Positions 44,339 through 54,342 are shown, counted from the stretch's first letter. The stretch: DNA of 64,000 bases from Phytopythium helicoides (GCA_024867545.1 JANFNE010000019.1:496001-560000), one strand, 5' to 3'. Numbers and translations are program-made. Notes: a model not told the origin generated them from the sequence alone.

Positions 44339-45211
44339 TCACATGGTGCCACGGCGGATGTGCTGGTAGGCGACGCCCTCGGGCGTGAGCGGCTGGCGCG
44401 CGGCCGAGGCGGCAGCCGACCACGAGTGCACGCTGATGTCGTCCTTGACGAGCTTGGTGACGTCGTTGGCCTTGCGCAGCTGCTGGTCGCGCAGCTTGTT
44501 GACGAGCTTGGAGATGCCGTCGGCGAAGGCGTTGACGTTGTCTCCGCTATCGAGGCGCAGCGCGTCGACCTTGGCCTGCAGCTGGTCGAGCAGCAGCACG
44601 TTGTCCTTGGCGAGCTTGCGCTCGATGCGCCGCTTCTCGTGCTGCATGCCTGCGAGCTGCTTCTGCAGGCGGTTGACCAGGAACTCTTGCTCCTGCTCGA
44701 GCTCGTTCTCGAGGTGCACCTTCTCGCTTAGGATGCGCGCGACCTGCGACTCGAGCGCCTTGCGCACGCCTGCGTCCTCGCTGGAGAGCTCCTGCAGCAG
44801 CCGCTCCTTCTCCGCCTTGGCGGCCTCCAGCTGCTTGTGCAGTCGGTTGACGATGTACTCCTGCTCGTTCTCGAGCTTGTTCTCGAGGTCGACCTTCTCC
44901 TTGCGCAGCTGCATGAGCTTCTTCTGCAGGCTGTTGGTGAGCAGCTCCTCCTCTCGCTCGACCTCGAGCGCCAGCTTCTCCTTCTCGGCCTTGAGCTCGT
45001 GCAGCCGCTTGATGAGTCGGTTCGCGATGCGCTCCTCCTCGAACTCGGTCGACTCGCCCATCTGCACCAGCGCCTCGCGCAGCGTCTTGACCTCCAGCTC
45101 CAGCGCCGCCGTGCGCTGCCGCTCCAGCACCAGCAGCTCGCGGTCGTCCATAGCTGGCGACGCGCGCGGCGTCACGGGGGACGCGGGGGACGCAGCGGTC
45201 GGCGCGCTCAT
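44339..45211 (-). CDS. CCDC6-like coiled-coil protein
   Basis: 290 residues, one exon, start at 45211 (MSAPTAASP). Almost all coiled coil. A unit of roughly 40 residues recurs four times, each with an acidic run and a 'NRL' or similar box: 'EFEEERIANRLIKRLHEL', 'EVEREEELLTNSLQKKLM', 'LENEQEYIVNRLHKQLEA' and 'LEQEQEFLVNRLQKQLAG'. This is the signature of CCDC6 (H4/PTC1), a conserved cytosolic and nuclear scaffold. The C-terminal tail ('ISVHSWSAAASAARQPLTPE') is short. Human CCDC6 is longer (474 aa), mostly in a Pro-rich tail missing here. Confidence 0.82.
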   Translation of the reverse strand: MSAPTAASPASPVTPRASPAMDDRELLVLERQRTAALELEVKTLREALVQMGESTEFEEERIANRLIKRLHELKAEKEKLALEVEREEELLTNSLQKKLMQLRKEKVDLENKLENEQEYIVNRLHKQLEAAKAEKERLLQELSSEDAGVRKALESQVARILSEKVHLENELEQEQEFLVNRLQKQLAGMQHEKRRIERKLAKDNVLLLDQLQAKVDALRLDSGDNVNAFADGISKLVNKLRDQQLRKANDVTKLVKDDISVHSWSAAASAARQPLTPEGVAYQHIRRGTM

Positions 45212-45844
45212 TGGGCGGGGAATCTTGGCGGAAGGAATGCTCGTTGCGGAATACAAAAACGGCGAGCCTGGCGCGGCGCGCGGGCCGGGTTGGGTGGGTT
45301 TTTTCAATGCGCGGCATTGACCCGGGCTGAATGGCATACAAGGAAGAAGGGAACGCGACCCGGGCCGAAGGTTGAAGTCAACTGCGTGTTCGCCGGTTCG
45401 CGAGCGCTGATTGGCGGTAAATTCGTTTGTATCCATCTGGCAAATTTTGGAGCATACAAATGTCGAGTATAAAGGAGGAGCGGTCCGTCTACACGCACTA
45501 GCGCCAGCATTTGTCGCACGAAAGACAAATGTAGCCATGTCCGGGCGTCTTGAAGAGATTCTCTTCCGCCTGAGGAGCGGGGTCTTCTTCCTGCAAGTGG
45601 AACGAGAGAGATCTACGCTGAAAGCCGTCGATGGGGTTGAAAGGCGTCTTCTTGCCAATGTGAGTCTGGAGCAGCTCACCTCAATCTGATGCATGCGTCA
45701 ATGTGTCACCATCGGTCGCAATGGAGCATGATATAGCGAATGATCACCATGAACGTCTGCTTGTCGCCTCTGAGGCAACAAGCGCTTTTTGCACAATCCA
45801 TCGTGAAACACAGATCAACCAATGCCTACATTTTGAACTATACT
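45212..45844. other. Intergenic region CCDC6-like / MLF-like
   Basis: About 630 bases. An ATG at 45537 opens a 51-residue frame (MSGRLEEILFRLRSGVFFLQ...), short and without partner exons; I do not call it a gene. No repeats seen. Confidence 0.4.
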
Positions 45845-45869
45845 TGCAACGGTGCTCAAGGTTGGGATC

Positions 45870-46250
45870 CTACGGCTGCTCCATCGACGCGTCGTCGGCC
45901 TTCGAGGCGCCGTCCCGCAGCGCCTTCGCCTGCTCCTCCCCGCCTTGGACTTGCGCTTGACCCTGATCCGCATCCGCCAAAGACTTCTGCTGCGCGACGC
46001 CGAACGGAGTAGACGCCCACAGCTTCTCGAAATCCTCGGCGTTCCCGCTAGAACACACGCTCTCGTGCTTCCCCTCGTCGTCCTGGTTCGCGCGACTCCA
46101 CACCGTGCGCAGCTTCTTGTCACCGACCTCGCGCTCGTGCATGGCCTTGAGACGACCCGTCGAGTCCTCGTAGCGGCGGCGAGTGCTCACGACGCGCTGT
46201 CCGTTTTCGTCGAGGATAGAGGAACTGCTGAACGAGTAGGACGAGAAGGC

Positions 46251-46281
<31 letters not shown>

Positions 46282-46676
46282 GGACTGCGGTCCTCGCTGA
46301 TAGTCGCCTCGGCGTTGGCAGTCGTCGTATCAGCGTGTTCACTGCGGCTGTCCCTCTTGGCGGCTGGCTGGTCGGGCTGTTGGCCGGGCTGCTCTGTCTG
46401 CTTCAATGTAGTTGCTGCTTGCGATTGACGAGGACGCATCGACACGGGAAGGTCTCGGAAGAACTCGTCGTCGTCCATCTCGAGACGGAACGGAGCGCGC
46501 AGCACTTGAGCTGGCTGGCGACGAACCGGCATCACTGGCTGGTCGTAATAGAACGGCGAAGGTCGCATCCCCGATAACATGCGGTCCGCCATATAGTCGA
46601 GCTCCATCATGGACTGCTCGAGCGTTGACATGGGGTACCAGTGGCGCGGTCGCACGAAGTCCCAGGTGCTGAACAT
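45870..46676 (-). CDS. MLF-like (myeloid leukaemia factor family) protein, copy 1
   Basis: 268 residues, one exon. The N terminus ('FSTWDFVRPRHWYPMSTLEQ', 'MMELDYMADRMLSGM') is followed by a low-complexity Gln-rich linker with Q9, then a conserved core 'FSSYSFSSSSILDENGQRVV', 'STRRRYEDSTGRLKAMHERE', 'VGDKKLRTVWSR', 'NAEDFEKLW' that follows the MLF pattern (…S…G…STRRR…G+….R……FdeeW). MLF proteins are adaptor-like and found in nucleus and cytoplasm. The match is moderate; a small-heat-shock-like origin of the N terminus cannot be excluded. Second copy at 53557 on the opposite strand. Confidence 0.55.
46254..46280. repeat. (CTG)9 microsatellite coding poly-Gln in MLF-like copy 1
   Basis: Nine uninterrupted CTG units on the plus strand (CAG on the coding strand). 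The paralogue at 53.9 kb has only a short Gln run at the same place, so the tract changed length after duplication. Confidence 0.9.
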
Positions 46677-47221
46677 TGTACTTGGTCTTGACTTGGTCTT
46701 GGGTTGGAGTCGGAGTTGGGCTGCTCCACTACTGTTGGTTGGTTTGCTTGTGCTAGACCTGTGGTCTTGGCGGTGAATTGGAGAATGAGCTGGAGTCTCG
46801 AGGTCGATCCGGATCGTGCGTGTCGTGTTGAAGTCATCGACGTCAGTCGAGAACCGAGAATCGAGAACCAAGAACATTGTACTGGACGGGTTTTTCTGGA
46901 ACCGACTTTCGAATGTTCTGGAGAGTACTGGCTATGGGACAAGACCTTCTGGGACAGGTACGCAATTCGTAAAATGCCTTCCAGAAAAAAATTGCTGGGT
47001 TATACTGGAAACGGTCCATGTCATCTCATTTGTTGCCTGACCATTATTCTCATCGTTCGAAATTCGTGGGTTGCTCACAAAGAGTGCAAAGTCACGTACG
47101 TCCTCGAAACGGAATCCGACATGTATGTGTAGCAGCAACACACTGGCGCACATCAGTCTCAACACATCAAACACATACTTCCTTCTACATCGTCCCACCG
47201 ATCTACAGCTTCAACCAACAT
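46677..47221. other. 545-bp spacer within the left inverted-repeat arm
   Basis: Lies between the MLF-like start and the stop of the metallopeptidase fragment. Same length as, and apparently identical to, 53012-53556. A 142-codon frame runs through it antisense to the MLF-like promoter (46704-47132); it has no family features and is not called as a gene. Confidence 0.7.
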
Positions 47222-47538
47222 TTACTTGTTGTAGCGAGAGCTGATGGCCTCCCAAGCTCGACGAAGCATCCAACCATCACCTTCGGTGACTGTCATGGAC
47301 GCACCAGCCTGCATGATGCACTTGGGGAAACTGGCTGGGTCGCTGTTCGGGAAGTCGGCATCCTCGTAAAAGTCCGGGAGACCAAAGCCGTGGCCAATCT
47401 CGTGGGTAAGGATATGCAGGTCTTCGGCATCGACGCTCGCCACGAGCGTCGCGGCGTCGACCTCCTGACCCCACCAGCTGCCGTAACCACCGACGCCACC
47501 CTCGAGGCTGTCTGTCGGCTACAGCGAGTGATCAAACG
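47222..47538 (-). pseudogene. Truncated snapalysin-like metallopeptidase (C-terminal fragment)
   Basis: Only the last 100 or so codons are present: 'GQEVDAATLVASVDAEDLHI', the zinc motif 'HEIGHGFGLPDFYE', 'CIMQAGASMTVTEGDGWMLR' and the stop. The final 70 or so residues are identical to the copy at 51674-53011. Similarity decays and ends near 47538, where the 5' part of the gene, with signal peptide and Ser/Thr linker, is absent. It was carried here as part of the inverted-repeat arm, so it is a duplication by-product and not an independent loss. Confidence 0.85.
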
Positions 47539-47702
47539 ACGCCAAACTTGGATTTCGGCGGATTTATCTCCGTCGTAAGGAGGAATATTGCGCAGGAAGA
47601 CGATGACAAATGCAGTGTATCCCATGTATTGATGTATGCGCTCACATCTACTACTCACATCTATACTCATCGCACATCGCACCAAAATCCCGCACATCTG
47701 CT

Positions 47703-48761
47703 CTACTTGACGTACCGCGAACGGATGGCTTCCCAAGCACGACGAAGCATCCAACCATCACCCTCCGTGACTGTCATGGACGCTCCAGCCTGCATGATAC
47801 ACTTAGGAAAGTCTGTCGGATCGCTGTTCGGGAAGTCAGCGTTCTCGTAAAAGTCAGGGAGACCGTAGCCGTGTCCAATCTCGTGCGCAAGAATGTGGAT
47901 CGAATCCTCGTCAAGGTTGGCAATCAGGTTTGCGGCAACAACCTCCTGGCCAAACCACCCGCCATAGCCACCGACGTCACCAAGGCTGGTTGTCGGCCAC
48001 AGTGACAGGTCAAACGGGGTTCCCGTGCACGAGCTCGTGTCGGCGTTGTACTGACCACCGAGGTGCTTGTAACACGCGTCGGGGCACATCGGAACGCCAT
48101 CAGCATCAAGCTGGTTGACGTAAATGTCACCGAGCGAATCGTCCGTCCAATCCAGTAGAGACTCGTCGTAAACTGCGATACCAGCAATCTTGATGTCGAT
48201 CTCCTCCCACGGCCAGCAGTCGTACCCGACAAGCCAGTGGTTCCACGCCTTGTACTGGCGCTTCAGGGCGTCCCTGAACTTGGACGCGGTAGCGAGCGAC
48301 AGCGACTCCTGGCTATCCCAGCGGATGCAGTAGTTGAGTGTGCCGTTGCCCGAGTAGATCTGGTCAAAGATGAGAGCGTTGCTGACAGTCACGTCGGCGG
48401 CCATGCGGTTGGAGTAGATCCAGTTGACGTCGGACGTGCTGATGTAGCCGTCGGCCGGGTCGCCAACGACGCACTTGCTGCTTCCGGACGTAATAGTACC
48501 GAATGTTGCGTGGCTGCTGCTACCACTGCTCGTCGTCGTTGACGAAGTCGAGTCGGCTTCATCAGCGACTGAGTCGTCGGTAATTGCAGCGGCGGTGACT
48601 GTGCCCACTGGCGTCTCGGTCGTAGGCACTGGGGTTGCAGTCGTTGGAACTGGCGTGGGAGCCTTCGTCTTCTTGTGTTTACGCGCCTCGACACCGTCAG
48701 AGGACGCGAGGGCGATCGTGGCACCCAGAGCAATGAGCGTGAGCGCGTGGCGAATATTCAT
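47703..48761 (-). CDS. Secreted snapalysin-like zinc metallopeptidase, copy 1
   Basis: 352 residues, one exon. The ATG at 48761 starts a signal peptide (MNIRHALTLIALGATIALAS). A Thr/Pro/Ser-rich, probably O-glycosylated linker leads to a catalytic domain with 'DGYISTSDVNWIYSNRMAAD', 'LNYCIRWDSQESLSLATASK', 'EEIDIKIAGIAVYDESLLDW', the zinc site 'HEIGHGYGLPDFYE' (HExxHxxGxxD: third ligand Asp as in snapalysins and related fungal secreted proteins) and 'IMQAGASMTVTEGDGWMLRR' before the end. Several Cys suggest disulfides. Expected to act outside the cell; substrate unknown. An in-frame ATG at 48812 is less suited because it would precede the signal peptide by 17 residues. Confidence 0.82.
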   Translation of the reverse strand: MNIRHALTLIALGATIALASSDGVEARKHKKTKAPTPVPTTATPVPTTETPVGTVTAAAITDDSVADEADSTSSTTTSSGSSSHATFGTITSGSSKCVVGDPADGYISTSDVNWIYSNRMAADVTVSNALIFDQIYSGNGTLNYCIRWDSQESLSLATASKFRDALKRQYKAWNHWLVGYDCWPWEEIDIKIAGIAVYDESLLDWTDDSLGDIYVNQLDADGVPMCPDACYKHLGGQYNADTSSCTGTPFDLSLWPTTSLGDVGGYGGWFGQEVVAANLIANLDEDSIHILAHEIGHGYGLPDFYENADFPNSDPTDFPKCIMQAGASMTVTEGDGWMLRRAWEAIRSRYVK

Positions 48762-49658
48762 TGTGAGAGCTTGCGCCAATGAAGGAGTTGTTGTAGTGGG
48801 TGTCGACGCCAAGGAAAGTTTGGGAGTGCCATCTCAACCGCTGCACGAACAGCCAGACGGCTACAGGTGGCTGCTGGTCGCCCACCCGCTCTGCCGCGAT
48901 GGGGATCGAGTGCACGCTGTTCGTACAGCGGCGTGGGTCACATCGCGAAGGAATGGGAGCAGATGGAAATCCGGTCCATCGACTCGTCGTTGCTGCAAGC
49001 GCTGAAGAGTGGCTATATGGTAGCGTCACCATGACGGTCGCTGAGCTTTGCCTGGCAAGTTGCAATGCGGCGATCGAGACCCATATGCATTGCAAGAAGG
49101 AACACAGCAAATCAAGTCTTTACACCGGATCACGTCGACATGGGGAGGGTGTGATGTGATGGAAATGCGCAGTGCTGCATTCACAGCTGGGACTAATCAG
49201 AGGCACAGAGCCACAGTCAGAAGATAGCCCCTCGTGCGCTAAACAGGCCGCTGCCTGCGGGAGGACGACAGAGCAATCACACTGGTCCACGCTTCGGAAC
49301 AACCAGCACACTGACACGTCTGGCGCACAGTGGCTCATTGCCGATCGCCAAGTGTAGTCGAGATCTCTTGACGTGAGCGCTTGAGCTTACTGGTCCTGGT
49401 GAACCAGCAGGTGCATGCAAGATCGTAGCGAGTGGTGCTCAGAGGTGGGAAAAGCAGAGGAGCGCGACTACTTCATGCGTGCGAAGGGCAAAAGCTCTTG
49501 CCCGATCGTTGTATGGATACGATAAGCCTCGCGCCAAAGGATCCCGCACATGAAGGCAGCTAAGCACTGCGACTGGGACTGCGTTTGGGTTGTGGACTGT
49601 CATTCGTATTCTTTCCTCGAGGCGAGAATTGAACGGGAGTGAGCTTTGCGCGGGAAGC
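48762..49658. other. Divergent intergenic region between metallopeptidase copies 1 and 2
   Basis: About 900 bases at the centre of the palindromic cluster. No supported gene. It is the shared upstream region of two divergent secreted-peptidase genes, so both promoters should lie here. Confidence 0.55.
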
Positions 49659-50866
49659 ATGGCGATGCACCACCTCTTCGCTTTGACAGCATGTGTCGTG
49701 CTTTCGCTAACTTCGCCCTCGGTATTTGCTGAGCGATGCAACGCCAAGACTGTTACGACAGAGACTACCACGACCAGTCCAGCCGTCACTACGCCAGTGG
49801 CCAGCTCCACGTCCGCTGATGGCTCGACGTCAGCTACCACAACAACTATGCCGGCTGTTTCGTCGATGGAAAGCAGCACTGCTGCAGACTATGACGAAGG
49901 CGCGGGTGGCAGCGAATCGTCGTGGGAGTACAGTACTGACGATGCATCAGCTTCCACTTCAACGGAGACCACGTCGTCCGGGTCAACGGAAACTGCCTCC
50001 TCCACCTCTTCCACCTCCAGCACGACCATTGTCAGTTCTAGTGCCAGCGGCAGCGGGAGCCATGGCACGTTTGGAACTATCACGTCTGGCAGCGATACGT
50101 GTGTCATTGGCGATCCCTCGGATGGCTACATCAGCACTGAAGATGTCGACTGGATCTGGGCAAACCGCATGACAGACGTCCCCGGGACCAACTGCTGGAT
50201 CTTTGACCAAATCCAACTCAACAAGGGCTCGCTCGACTACTGTATCCGCTGGGACAGCAATGAAACGCTGGCGTTGGCCACAGCTGCCAAGTTCAAGGAC
50301 GCGCTCAAGCGTCAGTACATGGCCTGGAACTATTGGCTTATTGGCTACGATTGCTGGCAGTACGACGAGATCGACATCAACATTGTCGGTATTGCCGTCA
50401 CCGATGCGTCGCTGCTGGACTGGACGGACGACTCCCTCGGCGACATTTACGTCGGGGAGTTAGATTCTGATGGCATCGCCCAGTGTCCGGATGCCTGCTA
50501 CAAGCACCCTGGAGGAGCTTATAGCGCCGACACGAGCTCGTGCACGGGAACTCCCTTCGATATGTCGTTGTGGCCGACGACTCGCCTCGGCGATGTCGGT
50601 GGGTACGGTAGCGGTGGGGCCAGGAAGTCGTTGCTTCGAGCCTGATCGATAATCTCGACGAGGAAGAGATCCAGATTCTCTCTCACGAGATTGGCCACGG
50701 TTTTGGTCTCCCAGACTTCTACGACGACACTGATTTCCCCGACAGCGATCCTTCGGACTTCCCCAAGTGTATCATGCAGGCTGGGGCGTCGACAACTGTG
50801 ACGGAGGGCGATGGCTGGATGCTGCGCCGCGCATGGCAGAATATCAGCTCGCGCTACATCGACTAA
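49659..50866 (+). pseudogene. Snapalysin-like metallopeptidase, copy 2, one frameshift
   Basis: Same architecture as copy 1: signal peptide 'MAMHHLFALTACVVLSLTSP', a long Thr/Ser-rich linker, and the catalytic domain 'DGYISTEDVDWIWANRM', 'LDYCIRWDSNETLALATAAK', 'YDEIDINIVGIAVTDAS'. The frame breaks near 50612, where AGC-GGTGGGG lacks the T seen in the sister gene (AGCTGGTGGGG). Past it the coding continues: 'DNLDEEEIQILS', 'HEIGHGFGLPDFYDD', 'CIMQAGASTTVTEGDGWMLR', stop at 50864-50866. The active-site region is intact, so either the copy is a very recent pseudogene or the base is a sequencing error. This lesion is not in a homopolymer. Confidence 0.75.
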
Positions 50867-51673
50867 ACTCCTCTCCTGACATCTCTCAAGTAAAGATAGC
50901 CCACAACGCTGGTGAGCGTTGTTGTCAGAGCTAGGGGCTATGATGCAAATTGAAGGCGTCTTTTAGGAAATGTTTTGATGGTAAAGTGTCGACAAGCGAT
51001 TGGTGTTTCTCGTCCTACTTGTTTGAACATCTGTGCAATCCAACGAAAACCGCGCCGTGGGAATCTGCTGCCGCGAGAAGGTCTCGGGAGGACACCCCAA
51101 CGATTCATGCAGGAGTAAAAGAGCAGCAACAAGAAGCTGCCCGCAGAATAGAGACATCATACACCACTGGTATGGTTCTACTGTATTGCAGCGAAGTGCT
51201 GATGGCTCTGGATATCGGTGGACGGGATGCTTGTGAGACCCTGGAGCGACGACGACGAACCATCAGAGCATTCCAACCAACAGTGCTTTTAGTAGTCGAT
51301 TATGCTGCGATCAATTTGAAGCGGGCCGGCCCGCAATCAAGCAGCTGGATTTGACGAATCACTCGCGTTCTTGAAGTGATCGTTTGCTTGAAACCAGACA
51401 GTCTCATCTCAGCCGATCACTTGGGTTTCATATGCGCTGACTCACCTTTGTGTGCACCCTCTACAATCGGAGCTGGTACTGTCCACATCCATCCTGCGTA
51501 AAGGAGAGTGCACGGTCAATCTCGCGATTAGCGCGGCAACCCCATCAACTAAATAATAAAAACTAACAGTGAAACGGCCTGGTCAATTGGCTTGCTCGGT
51601 TCATTTCGCGATTTTCGTTCGTGCAGCGACAGCTTTCTCCGCTCCTCTTCGTTGTACTCCGAAAGAAATTGAA
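50867..51673. other. Intergenic region between metallopeptidase copies 2 and 3
   Basis: About 800 bases. A 134-codon frame at 50950-51354 has no family features. No repeats recognised. Confidence 0.5.
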
Positions 51674-53011
51674 ATGCAGATCAGCCGCGTACTCGCATTG
51701 AGCGCCGTCTGCGTCGCTGTCACGGCCGGAATCTCGGACGCCGCCAAGTGCAACATCAGAACGTCGTCGCCTTCGGTGACCACTGCCGCTCCTGCAGCTG
51801 CGACGGATGCTCCGGTGGCTGTATCGGGGTCCGAGTCTGCTGAGAGCAGCACCGCTGCCGACTATGATGACGAGGCCTCAAACTGGGGTGGTTGGGGTGA
51901 CTGGAGCAACTGGAATGACGCAGAGGCTTCTACCACGGATGATGCCTCCGCCACGAATGATGCATCGACTGAGGCGGAAGCATCGACTGAAGCGGATGCA
52001 TCGACTGCAGCAGACGCGTCGACCATGACGGACACGACGACCAGCAGTAGTTCAACTGAAACCACGAGCAGCAGCACTTCTGACGAGGCCACAGCAAGTA
52101 GCAGCTCCTCTTCTACAACGGGTAGCAGCAGCTCGACCACGACCACCACGGGAAGCAGCACATCCACGTCCACAACAACCAGCAGCGACAGCGGCAGCCA
52201 CGGCACGTTCGGAACTGTCACGTCCGGTAGCGACACGTGCGTAGTCGGAGATCCCTCGGATGGCTACATCAGCAAGGACGACGTCGATTGGATTTACTCG
52301 AACCGCATGGCGACGGACGTTACCGGCACCAACTGCTGGATTTTCGACCAGGTGCAGCTAAACAAGGGCTCGCTCGACTACTGCATCCGCTGGGACAGCA
52401 ACAGCACACTCGCACTAGCAACGGCGTCCAAGTTTGCCGCCGCTCTGAAGCGCCAGTACACCTCATGGAACTACTGGCTCAAGGGCTACGACTGCTGGCA
52501 GTACGACGAGATCGACATCAACGTCGTCGGTATTGCAGTTCGCGATGCATCGCAGCTTGACTGGACAGACGACTCGCTCGGAAACATCTACGTTGGTGAC
52601 TTGGATGCGGATGGCATTCCTCAGTGCCCCGACGCTTGCTACAAGCACCTTGGTGGCGCGTACGACGGCGACACAAGCTCGTGCTCAGGCACACCGTTCG
52701 ATCTCTCGCTGTGGCCGACGGACAGTCTCGAGGGTGGCGTCGGTGGCTACGGCAGCTGGTGGGGTCAGGAGGTCGACGCCGCGACGCTCGTGGCGAGCGT
52801 CGATGCCGAAGACCTGCATATCCTTACCCACGAGATTGGCCACGGCTTTGGTCTCCCGGACTTTTACGAGGATGCCGACTTCCCGAACAGCGACCCAGCC
52901 AGTTTCCCCAAGTGCATCATGCAGGCTGGTGCGTCCATGACAGTCACCGAAGGTGATGGTTGGATGCTTCGTCGAGCTTGGGAGGCCATCAGCTCTCGCT
53001 ACAACAAGTAA
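51674..53011 (+). CDS. Secreted snapalysin-like zinc metallopeptidase, copy 3 (longest linker)
   Basis: 445 residues, one exon, intact. Signal peptide 'MQISRVLALSAVCVAVTAGI'. The linker (residues about 35-180) is extended by Ala/Ser/Thr/Asp repeats of the form 'EADAST', 'TSSSSTETTSS', longer than in copies 1 and 2, and is a likely site of heavy O-glycosylation or a wall-spanning stalk. Catalytic domain: 'DGYISKDDVDWIYSNRM', 'YDEIDINVVGIAV', 'GGYGSWWGQEVDAATL', 'HEIGHGFGLPDFYE', ending 'WMLRRAWEAISSRYNK'. I chose the ATG at 51674 because the signal peptide begins there; the frame is open for 35 codons upstream. Its 3' part is the source-like copy of the right inverted-repeat arm. Confidence 0.85.
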   Translation: MQISRVLALSAVCVAVTAGISDAAKCNIRTSSPSVTTAAPAAATDAPVAVSGSESAESSTAADYDDEASNWGGWGDWSNWNDAEASTTDDASATNDASTEAEASTEADASTAADASTMTDTTTSSSSTETTSSSTSDEATASSSSSSTTGSSSSTTTTTGSSTSTSTTTSSDSGSHGTFGTVTSGSDTCVVGDPSDGYISKDDVDWIYSNRMATDVTGTNCWIFDQVQLNKGSLDYCIRWDSNSTLALATASKFAAALKRQYTSWNYWLKGYDCWQYDEIDINVVGIAVRDASQLDWTDDSLGNIYVGDLDADGIPQCPDACYKHLGGAYDGDTSSCSGTPFDLSLWPTDSLEGGVGGYGSWWGQEVDAATLVASVDAEDLHILTHEIGHGFGLPDFYEDADFPNSDPASFPKCIMQAGASMTVTEGDGWMLRRAWEAISSRYNK

Positions 53012-53556
53012 ATGTTGGTTGAAGCTGTAGATCGGTGGGACGATGTAGAAGGAAGTATGTGTTTGATGTGTTGAGACTGATGTGCGCCAGTGTGTTGCTG
53101 CTACACATACATGTCGGATTCCGTTTCGAGGACGTACGTGACTTTGCACTCTTTGTGAGCAACCCACGAATTTCGAACGATGAGAATAATGGTCAGGCAA
53201 CAAATGAGATGACATGGACCGTTTCCAGTATAACCCAGCAATTTTTTTCTGGAAGGCATTTTACGAATTGCGTACCTGTCCCAGAAGGTCTTGTCCCATA
53301 GCCAGTACTCTCCAGAACATTCGAAAGTCGGTTCCAGAAAAACCCGTCCAGTACAATGTTCTTGGTTCTCGATTCTCGGTTCTCGACTGACGTCGATGAC
53401 TTCAACACGACACGCACGATCCGGATCGACCTCGAGACTCCAGCTCATTCTCCAATTCACCGCCAAGACCACAGGTCTAGCACAAGCAAACCAACCAACA
53501 GTAGTGGAGCAGCCCAACTCCGACTCCAACCCAAGACCAAGTCAAGACCAAGTACA
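53012..53556. other. 545-bp spacer within the right inverted-repeat arm
   Basis: Between the stop of metallopeptidase copy 3 and the start of MLF-like copy 2. Same length as its partner at 46677-47221. Probably holds the peptidase 3' end and the MLF-like promoter. Confidence 0.7.
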
Positions 53557-54342
53557 ATGTTCAGCACCTGGGACTTCGTGCGACCGCGCCACTGGTACCC
53601 CATGTCAACGCTCGAGCAGTCCATGATGGAGCTCGACTATATGGCGGACCGCATGTTATCGGGGATGCGACCTTCGCCGTTCTATTACGACCAGCCAGTG
53701 ATGCCGGTTCGTCGCCAGCCAGCTCAAGTGCTGCGCGCTCCGTTCCGTCTCGAGATGGACGACGACGAGTTCTTCCGAGACCTTCCCATGTCGATGCGTC
53801 CTCGTCAATCGCAAGCAGCAGCCGCGTTGAAGCAGACAGAACAGCCCGGCCAACAGCCCGACCAGCCAGCGGCCAAGAAGGTCAGCCCCAGTGAACACGC
53901 TACTACTACTGCCAGCCCCGAGGCGACTGTCAGCGAGGACCGCAATCCGCAGCAGCAGCGAGCCTTCTCGTCCTACTCGTTCAGCAGCTCCTCTATTCTC
54001 GACGATAACGGACAGCGCGTCGTGAGCACTCGTCGCCGCTACGAGGACTCGACGGGTCGTCTCAAGGCCATGCACGAGCGCGAGGTCGGCGACAAGAAAC
54101 TGCGCACGGTGTGGAGTCGCGCGCACCAGGATGACGAGGGGAAGCACGAGAGCGTGTGTTCTAGCGGGAACGCCGAGGACTTTGAGAAGCTGTGGGCGTC
54201 CACTCCGTTCGGCGTCGCGCAGCAAAAGTCTTTGGCGGATGCGGATCAGGGTCAAGCGCAAGTCCAAGGCGGGGAGGAGCAGGCGAAGGCGCTGCGGGAC
54301 GGCGACTCGAAGGGCGACGACGCGTCAATGGAGCAGCCGTAG
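53557..54342 (+). CDS. MLF-like protein, copy 2
   Basis: 261 residues, one exon. Identical to copy 1 over the first 130 or so residues apart from one Val/Met change, then divergent in the disordered linker ('AAKKVSPSEHATTTASPEAT' where copy 1 has a different Ser/Thr/Ala series and Q9), then nearly identical again across the MLF-like core ('STRRRYEDSTGRLKAMHERE'), with a few changes near the C terminus. Both copies are open and look functional. Confidence 0.6.
   Translation: MFSTWDFVRPRHWYPMSTLEQSMMELDYMADRMLSGMRPSPFYYDQPVMPVRRQPAQVLRAPFRLEMDDDEFFRDLPMSMRPRQSQAAAALKQTEQPGQQPDQPAAKKVSPSEHATTTASPEATVSEDRNPQQQRAFSSYSFSSSSILDDNGQRVVSTRRRYEDSTGRLKAMHEREVGDKKLRTVWSRAHQDDEGKHESVCSSGNAEDFEKLWASTPFGVAQQKSLADADQGQAQVQGGEEQAKALRDGDSKGDDASMEQP

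Larger units (their letters stand above)
45845..47538. repeat. Left arm of a large inverted repeat (MLF-like gene plus metallopeptidase fragment)
   Basis: Inverted copy of 52695-54366. The 22-nt length difference is explained by the coding difference in the MLF-like genes (268 against 261 residues) plus one base after the stop. The 545-bp spacer between the two genes has the same length in both arms and looks identical wherever compared (the same 142-residue antisense frame can be read in both). Homology stops sharply after ...GTTGCA on the outer side. Confidence 0.88.

Noticed and set aside
45537..45689. Small frame MSGRLEEILFRLRSG...
   Set aside because: Only 51 codons, no partner exons, no recognisable family; could be chance.
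46704..47132. 142-codon frame on the plus strand, identical to one on the minus strand at 53101-53529
   Set aside because: Identity comes from the DNA-level inverted repeat. The frame lies in the spacer, antisense to MLF-like promoters, with no domain features.
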